Assembly (NCBI RefSeq): GCF_014839805.1
Contig: NC_051138.1
Span: 16,086,020-16,150,019 of the forward strand
Direction of reading: 5' to 3'
DNA length: 64,000 bases
DNA from: Manduca sexta
Lineage: Eukaryota; Arthropoda; Insecta; Lepidoptera; Sphingidae
Shown: positions 35,150 to 44,800 of the stretch, one piece after another
Layout: each line of letters begins with the position of its first letter
Position numbering within the stretch: position 1 is the stretch's first letter
Translations under genes and position numbers: made by a program
Notes under the pieces: model-generated
What the model saw: only the letters and a program-made list of their open reading frames with translations
The model's database searches: none
What the model was told of the DNA's origin: nothing

Positions 35150-35335
35150 AGAAAAATGTTGTTTTGAGGATTTTCCCGGCAATTATTCGAATTTTTCTCA
35201 CCTTTTAAACCTTCCCTAGACCTCCACGAATAATTCAAGACCAAGATAAGATAAATCCGTTCAGCCGTTCTCGAGTTTTAGCGAGACTAACGAACAGCAA
35301 TTCATTTTTATATATATAGATAATAAACAACCGCA
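35150..35335 (-). mobile_element. Decayed Helitron-like fragment
   Basis: GATAAATCCGTTCAGCCGTTCTC and TTTATATATATAGATAATAAAC resemble the internal and inverted 5' regions of the family. The left boundary is unclear. Confidence 0.45.
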
Positions 35336-35689
35336 ATAAAATCCGATGGTTTTATTAGAAAGTAAATATTTATCATGCCAGCCTTTAGAGGATGAAGGTG
35401 TCATATTATGGTAATAAAATCCAGTAATATTACAGTAACAACTGGCAACCCTGATTTTTGATCAGTATACGTGAGGCTTATTTCTTTGTGCATGTTTTTA
35501 GACCGAGTCTGAGTAACTCATCACTTATGCTAAATTATGGACATCAAGGTTGCCTACATTAAATTATGTTTTACTATGTTAATTATTATGTGGCGCGTCT
35601 GCAGAATACAAAAGCCTATTTGTATTAGAATTGTATTACGATGATGTATTTATGCCGCCATGTAACAGTTAGAGAAAAAGAAATGTCCT

Positions 35690-36064
35690 TCCCATATACT
35701 CGAAACTATCTCCATACCTACCAAATTTCATCGAAATCCGTTGGTAGTTTTTTAATTTATCGCGGCAAGGGACTTTGTGTTATAATCTGAGGTTATAATA
35801 TATATTTTAGAACTTCTGTCATACATATTTGTTGCGTAACTTTGACACACACACACTTTTAAAACTCGCAAAAGGAATAAATATTCCCTGTTTTTGAAAC
35901 ATTTTTCATTGATGCTCCATTCCTATTGGTCATAGAATGATTTTATATAGCCTATAGCCTTCCTCGATAAATAGGCTACCTAACATTAAATATTTTTTGA
36001 ATTCGAACAAGTCGGTCCCGAGATTAGCGCGTTCAAACTATTCAGCTTTATATAATAGTGTAGA
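35690..36064 (-). mobile_element. Helitron-like element, 5' portion
   Basis: CTATCTCCATACCTACCAAATTTC and CGAGATTAGCGCGTTCAAAC, then ATTCAGCTTTATATAATAGTG, the inverse of the 5' block at 45112. The CTAGT end is not found. Confidence 0.65.
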
Positions 36065-37055
36065 TTTTTCAGTGTGATTGCTAGGCAATGAAGTATGACA
36101 CGACATATCTGCCCTTTATTCCTACTTTCCAGTCTAATTCCAATTTGTTGTAGGTTGTATCGTTTTTACGATAGTTCTGCCATCAAGTTGGAAAAGCAAC
36201 ATGGACTAGTTGCGGTTTGTATAAAAAAATGACTGGCCGGGTAAAAACGAAAACAACAATAATGTATATAATTGGAATAAAAATGATAATATATTTTATT
36301 ATTATAATTTAGATTAAAATAAAAGTTTCCATTAAGCATGCTTCTAAAGAATTTCAGGATTAAGTATACGTTCTGTAGATTAAATTAAAAACTAAATAAT
36401 TATTCCTATTTAAATTATGTTATGTTTTGACATTGGTAAAATTACCTCTGTAACAGTGGACCCATAAATAAAGAATGAGGTAATGTCTCGGAGCAAGGAG
36501 CGCAGCTGTGCCATGCAGTTTTGTAGTTAAAATGCGGTGTTGCTACTGTTCACCAATGTAGTCAGCCTAAAATTAATATAAACGCGAAAAGGTCCAAATG
36601 TATGAATTTTCGCATGACATAAAAAACCTAGCTATGTTGTGGTAAAATATAACACTAATTATTTATACTGACAGCATTAATTTTAAAACGAAAAAACAAG
36701 TAGCCCACAGAAAGCAGGTTTGTTTTCCTCGTCACGCAATACAGATAAATAATATTAATATCCAATTATAGTCTTTCTGTCAAATTATATATTTGAGCCT
36801 AACCGTACATTGTACAGTCGTTACATTTAGCCCCTTTTAATACGGAGATATTCAAAGTTATGCCACTGAGATCTAAAGCACAGGTCGCTTACTAGTATGG
36901 TATCAATTAGGTTACATACGCAGCACTACTCAAAGTGGACTCAAAGTTTATATTATTCATTTATTTGTTCTTGAGCTGTCAAAAACAATGTCAAGCTCTA
37001 GGAAATAAAATCACTTTAACCACTATAGCCTTTACGTATTTCGATAGTGCATATA
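36065..37055. other. Unassigned intergenic DNA
   Basis: I see no gene or recurrent repeat. Confidence 0.5.
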
Positions 37056-37352
37056 TTTTTTTATTGCGTTGAATAACGAGACGAGCTTGCCGTTCGCCTG
37101 ATGGTAAATGAAACGATCCATTAACAGTAGAAACACTCAACATCTTGAATTACAAAGTATTGTTTGGTATTCCAAAGTGCTGGCCATCCTGAGACTTGAG
37201 CAGTTGTCTTATTATATCCAGTAGTTACACTGGCCAAATGTCTTTCAATCCGAAACACAACAGTGACTACACACTGCTGCTTGGCGGCAGAAGTAAACAT
37301 TACGGTGGTACCTACCCTGGCGGACTCTCACATATCAGAGACCTACCACCAG
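37056..37352 (-). repeat. Dispersed repeat family B
   Basis: Inverted copy: T run, GAGCTTGCCGTTCGCCTGATGG, then GGCGGACTCTCACATATCAGAG and ACCTACCACC at the far end. Confidence 0.88.
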
Positions 37353-38154
37353 TAAAATTTATATAAACATGGATATATTTTTTACAAAATTGATGTTTAT
37401 ATCTTACTCTGCCACCATTTTAAGCTATTCGACTCATCAACCTACCGGCAAGTGACCGATATCAAGTGAATTGTCGACGCGTCACTTCGTGTGCAAACAT
37501 AGTGACATTGTATGGCGGTTACTTGCGAGCAACTGGTATATACGCATTCAAAACGCAAGTCTACTGTTGATAGCCTCGTGAGTACAAGGCCTTGCAACCC
37601 AGGGTGTAACTTCCTGATCAACTTTATTATTTATTAAATTAAATACGAAGCCAAAACGTTTCATAAAATTTTATCATCCCATAGACAATACAAACAACAA
37701 TACACAATTTACAAAAACGTCATTTAAATGATTTCAGTTAAATGAGATATGAAACATATATTCAATAATAAAGATGTCTAAATAAATAAAAATAACTCCT
37801 TAAAATAAGGGATACATAAAGAGCATTTCTTCTAAGTTCGTAATATATAAAATGCGACTGACGCTTATCCATGACCGGTGTGAAGATAGGTACAGATATT
37901 TTTTTTTAATAAATAACAATATTTGTCTTTCAAAATCTCACTGTTACGAGGGTTCAACTGGCTTTTGTGTATTAATACATGTTTTAATTAACAAAAACAC
38001 ATCTAAATCATTGCAAAAAATACTTTAAAACCCCTTAAAATATGATCGTAATTCTAACATCATTTTATTGTATTGAATTCTCTTTCGTGCCTAACTTCAA
38101 ACCGACCATAGACAGGCATCTTACATTTCCTATGATAGTGGAACAATAGACTAA
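37353..38154. other. Unassigned intergenic DNA
   Basis: I see nothing that recurs in the window. Confidence 0.5.
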
Positions 38155-38393
38155 CCCCCTTATTCAAAAACATTATTTATCTAAGGACGGAGCATTGTTG
38201 TGATAACAAGTCTGTTTCTCAGTGCTGACGACATGACAGCCTTCGTAGTGCGTAGACATAGGGCCGTTGTGATTGGCTAATATTGATATATAACTTTAAT
38301 TTTATTGGCTGTCAGATAAACAAAGCTGAGAAACAGACTTGTTATCACAGCAATGCTCCATCCTTAGATAAATAACGTTTATGAATAAGGGGG
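38155..38393. mobile_element. 239-bp Harbinger-like MITE with long inverted ends
   Basis: CCCCCTTATTCAAAAAC at the left and the inverse (GAATAAGGGGG) at the right belong to imperfect arms of about 75 bp that include TTATTTATCTAAGGA and TGTGATAACAAGTCTGTTTC. TAA precedes and follows, fitting the 3-bp TWA duplication of PIF/Harbinger. A half copy lies at 45735-45790. Confidence 0.82.
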
Positions 38394-39761
38394 TAATATT
38401 TTATCAATACTAGTTTAATAATGGGAAGAATTAACAGGAATTAAAACCCGCAAGAGTAAAGCTATTTGTGTTAAGCTAACAGTGTTCAAGTTCCTGAAAA
38501 GGGCCTAGTTTTGCGGTCCGTAAAATAAGCCTTAACTAAAAGCAATAAGGTTAGAGGTAGTTTGATAAAAGCAGAGCAATTTAATAATGGTACATATTTC
38601 TTACGTCTTGGCATTTTTTTCAAGAGATCTAATTAATTTCTACTCGTAAAACAAGACGGCCAAATACATAAGTAATTATTTCCTCAAATACTTACTAACT
38701 ACAATATCTATTTGTGAACTGGCGGATAAAATTCACTTGCATATTATGAAACAGGTTCATAGACAATTTTTTTTACAATCATCCATCTTTATTTCTTAGT
38801 CACCTAAAAAAAGAGTTATTAACCCAGAATTATTACACTTTTATTTTGAGCTCTATCGATATTGTATTTAAGGTCATAATTCAAACTCTTTGAGAACAAT
38901 AAAATAATTCGCGACTAACTTCAGACTGAAAAGATAATAATATTTCAAAAATAACGCCCAAAATAAACATAATTTTTGGTACATGTATTATTATGCGCTA
39001 AATAATTTAAAATATACATTATAAGTGATATTATACAAATATTTTCAATAAAAAGTAATATACACATGCTTATAACACCATTACATAATATACACGGGCT
39101 TATAACACCATTACATAATATACACTGGACATGCCATTGGACTCGCTCTTAAGTCACTGATTTTTTTTTCGTACGCACTCATGCTTTTTTGATTATTATA
39201 TATACATTTTCATTATATGCAATTATAAATTATATTATTCATAACCGCATATTATATTATTGAGCATCTGCATGTCTAATTTACAGTAAATAAAAAACCT
39301 AAAAAAAAATTATCTATGTCGTTTTTTCTACTGTGAATACGTCTATTCTACACCTTAAGCTAACGGAAGAAGATTTAATGTACAAAACTAGAAACCGATT
39401 ACATATTTACATTAAATACGTCCCCAAATACATCGAAGGACTAGGTATATACATAACAGTATTGTAACAGATTTTTATAACACTATACAGTGTTTATTCG
39501 ATTCCCGGATAAAGTACTCAACTCTAGCGAAAAGCTATGATCTGATTGCATAGTCTATAGGGTTTGCAGAAAAGTAAAAAGAGCATTTGCAACTAACATT
39601 TATTTTTCCTATTTGATATATTTCGACGACTCCCACGCAATGGTGAATTTGTGATCGTAAATAAAAAGTATAGTTTTAAAAGGGTGGTTTAAATATGTTT
39701 TTATAAATATAAAAAAAAAATCAACTTTTTTTTTTTATTTATTGACCATTTTTAAACCATT
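38394..39761. other. Unassigned intergenic DNA with a short tandem duplication
   Basis: A unit of 33 bases containing GCTTATAACACCATTACATAA is repeated twice around 39057-39122. Otherwise no gene or repeat is seen. Confidence 0.5.
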
Positions 39762-39919
39762 TCGACGGTTGAAAAGCTAATTGACTTAAGTGTCATTTAT
39801 TTCGAAAATTTTAACTAGGTTAAAAAAAACATAGAAAAAAGTGCCAAATTTAAAAATATGTACGAAATTTTGTATCACAAAAAAATTACACTTAAGTCAA
39901 TTAGCCTTTCATCCGTCGA
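39762..39919. mobile_element. MITE-like element with CGACGGTTGAAAAGC ends
   Basis: The left arm (TCGACGGTTGAAAAGCTAAT, then TGACTTAAGTG) is the near-exact inverse of the right arm (CACTTAAGTCA, then ATTAGCCTTTCATCCGTCGA), about 30 bp. A relative with CAACGGTTGAAAAGC ends lies at 44765-44899. No target duplication is clear. Confidence 0.75.
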
Positions 39920-41007
39920 TATACCTAGTTAATTCAACATGGATAATAATTAAATTAAAATCATGCCTTTTTATTTACGACCTAAAGCATTCGAGTCATC
40001 AATTTTATGACTACTATTTATAATTTTTACATTTATAAAAATACGCTATAATTTTAACATATAATTTGGCTCTAAGCATAACGTTCATAATGCACAAATT
40101 GCAAGAATGAGACTTTTAGAAGATTGGTGATAACATACCATGCAGTGACCTTGTCCTAATCAAAAGTACATTCCCATTTTTTTTCTGACGCTACGGTCCC
40201 AGTCTTTACTGACGGTACAACCGCGGTTTTGACTGAGTAAGGCTTAATTAACAAGGCACAATAATCCTACGTATGAGCTTCAAGGAAGATGTTCATATTC
40301 GCTACCTTTTACCAGTAAACGTTATACTCTTTGGAATAAAATTTTTCAACATATAAATTTACTGGCAAGGCACATTATTTACTAATCTTTAGTTAAGTGT
40401 AATTACTAGAACTAACTAAGCGCCATTTTTAATAATCGCTTTTTTCAATCTATCTCAAAAATGGACCAATCAGAACAAAGTATTTTTCTGACGTTTACAA
40501 ATGAGTTATTTTGATTGGTTCATTCTCGAAACCAAATTGAAGATTGAGATTGGGATCATTTATTGCAAACTGCTGTTACTAACCGATCAGCATTTTTAAT
40601 AAACTTTTGATTATGGGAATTAGATTTAGGTTAAACGGAATTGAAGTCCGTGTTGAAATATTATGAAAAATGTTTGATTTTTGTGCAAAAATTAAATTAT
40701 ATTTCGATGGTTTATCCAGATTCATAGTTTATTTCTGATTAGCTATAAACGTGTTTTTTCTAGCATTTCCTAAAAATGACGACACTAAAATGAAGTATCA
40801 TTTCATCAACGCCATTTCGTTGACTATGACAGAGGACAAATAGTCTAACCATTTCTCCTAATATAATGCTAATATTACATTTCTAGATATCTTTGATAAA
40901 TTTTCAATTAATAATATTGCCATAATACCCTCTTGAGACACACATAACCATTTTTGGTATTTATTTTTATTCATATCATCATATATCATCTCAAGTTCCA
41001 TATTTTT
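39920..41007. other. Intergenic DNA with one inverted-repeat remnant
   Basis: 40440-40560 contains ATGGACCAATCAGAACAAA and its rough inverse TTTTGATTGGTTCATTCTCG. A related pair occurs at 57165-57275, so this is a small dispersed element. No gene is seen. Confidence 0.5.
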
Positions 41008-41017
41008 TTTATTTATT
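41008..41017 (-). promoter_or_regulatory. Candidate polyadenylation signal of the CD36-family gene
   Basis: Read on the minus strand, two overlapping AATAAA hexamers occur here, about 680 bases after the stop codon. I found no closer AATAAA. A run of A precedes it, so it could also be chance in AT-rich DNA. It would give a 3' UTR of about 0.7 kb (41010-41694). Confidence 0.35.
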
Positions 41018-41694
41018 TATATTAAGTAAAGATAATAATTCTCCGACTTCATAATTTGAATAACATCTATCTATATTTAGTTAAATATATATCTTATAAA
41101 TCCTTTCCCAGTTCTTCTACACAAATTCAGACAGCACATGTCGTCAAGATGTCTTTTGTAGTATTATAAATATTTCTTTTTAAAACATCATACTTAAAAA
41201 TTAGCGCTGTCAAAAAAGTTGAATATGGTCAGAAAAATAGTTAATAATTGAAATAACATTGACGTATTGATTTCATTGTTTTAAATATTACTAAAAACCG
41301 TCGTATATTGGCAAAATTAACTTAATAAAAAAAAATAAGTCTACAGGCAATGTCCTAAATAGTTTTCAAAAATTCCATTACGTCACCGTTCAATAATTTT
41401 ACTAAAACCGAATTGACTATCTCACAATTTCATTTCGTTCACTACTTAATGCTACGGAACATTACTGACTTAAAAAACAAACAAAAAGTCATAGGTCTTG
41501 TATCTAATAGTCATAGACGCACATTCGAAAACGTTCCATAAATCCGTCCAAATTAAATTGTCTCAAACATGGAAATGGAAATATAGTACGATATTTTTCG
41601 TTCTACCCGCAAATCGTCAATACAGATATCTAAGCGGAATTACTCTGTCTTTCCATGATATATAACAGTTACAATAATCCTATAATACTCGTCG
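41018..41694 (-). other. Probable 3' UTR of the CD36-family gene
   Basis: AT-rich sequence between the stop codon and the candidate AATAAA pair. It lacks recognisable repeats, unlike most DNA nearby. The extent is inferred, not seen. Confidence 0.4.
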
Positions 41695-41808
41695 TCACTG
41701 GTTCTCTTGGGATGACGACTCCTCGAGGATCGGTGTTGTTTCAGGAGACTTCAGCAGCCTCCTGATGAGGACTGTCACGCCTACTATAAGTAGAGCTACA
41801 CCGATTAC
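41695..41808 (-). CDS. CD36-family gene, terminal coding exon
   Basis: 114 bases including the TGA, residues 409-445. It finishes the second membrane helix (VIGVALLIVGVTVLI) and encodes a basic stop-transfer anchor (RRLLK) and an acidic, serine-rich cytosolic tail. Within the tail ETTPIL (431-436) resembles an acidic dileucine endosomal sorting signal. Base use is much less GC-rich than in the three exons before it in the transcript. Confidence 0.92.
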   Translation of the reverse strand, partial: VIGVALLIVGVTVLIRRLLKSPETTPILEESSSQENQ

Positions 41809-44800
41809 CTGAAAACATTTATGTTTTTTTTTATAAAAAAAGATGTGTTAGGTGTGCTTAATATGGAATAGATGATTGGATAATTTATGGTATTAAAAAA
41901 AGTAATCGATCAGTGGAGTATGAGTGGATGTGAAATATCTACTTATAAAAACTATTTTTTTGAAGGTGCAAAATTTATCAAAAATCTAAGTTCTGTGACC
42001 GCAGGTATCCCTAGATATCGATCAGAAAGGTTTAAAAATGGCGGTTTCTGTTGAAAGAAGAACATCAAATACTCACATGTCGACTCTGAAACTATATTAT
42101 GTACTATTTTGACTTGAATTAATGTTTAGGTGTGGTAGTAGTAACAGAATTACCAGCGTTTTGCTCCTTGGAGCAAAGCATATTGCTGAGCTGGGGCCCG
42201 TTTGCGGTTGCAATATCTCACAAATGGATATGGACTTTCTTGTCTATTGTCTATGTTATATCTTAAGTTATACTGAGTGTTAATTGTAGCCTAAATAAAC
42301 TTTTTTATGTATCTATCTATCTAGTAGTGGCTGTACTCACGCTGAGCGCGTAGAGTGCGTAGGGCACCCAGTAGCGCAGGCGCAGAGCGTAGCGCGCCAT
42401 GGCGGCGTACTCCGGCGTCGTCTGCATCTCCTGCCGGAACCAGAACATCGGCACCAGCGTGTCGGGGTCCGGCAGCTGGTTGTTCAAGCTGCATACAGAC
42501 GAACCACGTCAAATGCTTGTAGATCATGCACTAGATAAGATGAGACACTACCCGAACGCAACCGCTCGGGGTCATAATATGCGGACTACTGTCGATTCTA
42601 GCTTTCAAGAGATACAGTGGCAGATACATGGCCGAAATAGTTTCATTAACCGCAAGTGATTTGAGTGAACGAAACCACAACACCTATATAGGCTACTGAG
42701 TGACAAATAGTCAGTTAAAAGTTTTCTAACACGAAATGACATCACTGTTGGGTGGTACGCAAGAATTAAAGCAAAGTTTAGACAAGCAAGTTCTAGCAGC
42801 GATACATTGCACAAGAACTTCCAGACGAGTCCTACAAGCTTGAAATTTGCAAAAATCAATTTGCCATAATTTACACGGCGAAAATAAGCGAAAGATAACT
42901 TCTGCAAGTTTTTTTACCTAATCCTAGTATAATAAACCGGCTGACCTGATCCCGCTGACGTGTCGGACCAGCAGGTTGATCTGCAGCTGCGCGGCGACGC
43001 TGAGCGGCATGCCCGTGAACATCTCCAGCGAGAGGCGGAATTTGTACTCCCTGCAAGTCAAAACAACAGAGGCTTTACCTAGTGTTGCTATATATTAGTC
43101 CCCTCCTAGCCGAATTTCGGCCACGACGGACAAATCTCAACGGAGATTAGCCGGGTACGCAGGATATATTATAGTGCACAAGTGTGTGCGCAATACACAG
43201 GTGCACTCTCTGTTCCTTCACTCTCATAGTTTCACACCGCCAACTTATACCCCCGTGCCTCGGAAAGCACGTAACGCCGTTGGTCCTGCGCCTGATCTCT
43301 CTCCGGTCATGTCGGATTGTCGTCTCATCGGACTATGTGAGTGAAGGAACAGAGAGTGCTTGTATATTACTCGCACACTTGTACACTGTAATATCTCCTG
43401 TGTACTTGACTGACATCCGTTGAGATTGGATGGCGTAGCCGAAATTCAATTAGGAAGGAATCATATAATAGTGTCCAATTTGTATAGTACAATATATTTT
43501 TTGTGTGTTTAGGGATAAGACTGAGATATCCAAACTGTTACATCTTGATAAGAGTAGATAAATACAAACTCTGATCGCTTTGGATCTATATGTTTTCTGG
43601 AAACCAGCGAGCACTCGAGCAACATAAACATCAAAATGTTGACAATAGTAACAGTCACTGAGTCATCATAATCAGGCACATAAAGTCCACTGCTGAACAT
43701 AGGCCTTCCCCAAAGATTTCCAGACGGACCTGTCGAAAACGGGCTGCATCCAGCGTGTTTCTGCGACCTTTATCAAGTTGTCTGTCCACGTTACAGGTGG
43801 ATGTCTAACCCTGCGCTTGCCAGTACGTGTTCTCCACTCGAGAACTTTTTTGCCTCATCTGCCGTCTGTTCATCACTGACATTTACTGTACTTTAAGCCG
43901 TCCGTAAAAGGAATACGTAGCGTCATATCGTGTTACTAGTTTTTGCTCGCGGTTTCGCCTGCGTAGAGAAGTTATTCGGGATAAAGTCCCGCTTTATATT
44001 TCCCCGGAATAAAAAGTAGCTTATAACTTCCCCAGGATCTCAAACTATCTCCATATAAAATTTCATAAAAATCCGTTCAGTAGATTTTGAGAAAATCGAT
44101 GAAATACAGACAGACAGAAAAGGAGACTGTTTTATCATATGTATAGATTTTTTGTAACCTTGCTAGTTTTTCAAGTCTAGACAAATGTGTTGTGCAATGA
44201 TATAAACACTAACATGTACATTATAATGTATCTGCTGCGAAGGTCACACTTTTTATAAACCTTGGAATTTAAATATCTCAGTCGACAACTTGATTAGATA
44301 ATTACCGTTCATTTGATTATTAAATATATATTTTTTAAGTAGTATAATTTAGTATTTGCTAATATTTATAATTCTAATTAATATTTTTTTTACCATAAAT
44401 GATTGACAGAAAATGTAGAGATTCAAAGCACGATAGATAATAAACACACGAGTTTCTATACGACCTTGGTCATTAGATCATTAAGAACGAAATTCATCCA
44501 AAACTGATTTTTTTCTTGGCGATCTAAAATAGGTATATTATTCAGTGCACGATACTTTAGCTGGGATAGAACGGGCTGTCGAGACCAAGGTCCGCATGTT
44601 CAAACCCCAAGACACACTCAATGACTTTTCGATGTTAGTGTGTATATTAAACGGCTCCAAAGGACGTATATATTCGTCGTCATTTTTTTAATGTTTTTTT
44701 TTTTATCAATAATCGTTCCGTTTAACGGTGAAGGAAAGCATTGTGAGGATACCTACATAAATAACAACGGTTGAAAAGCTAATTGGACATAAGCGATATT

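Noticed and set aside
39060..39125. Short tandem duplication as a regulatory repeat
   Set aside because: Only two units in AT-rich DNA; slippage is sufficient explanation.
42399..42659. Plus-strand open frame over 42399-42659
   Set aside because: It overlaps, antisense, a GC-rich exon of the CD36-family gene and a repeat; the minus-strand frame has family motifs and splice sites.
42871..43056. Minus-strand open frame with a GDVHGHAAQRRRAAADQP stretch
   Set aside because: Wrong frame of the exon at 42946-43050; it runs on into the intron.
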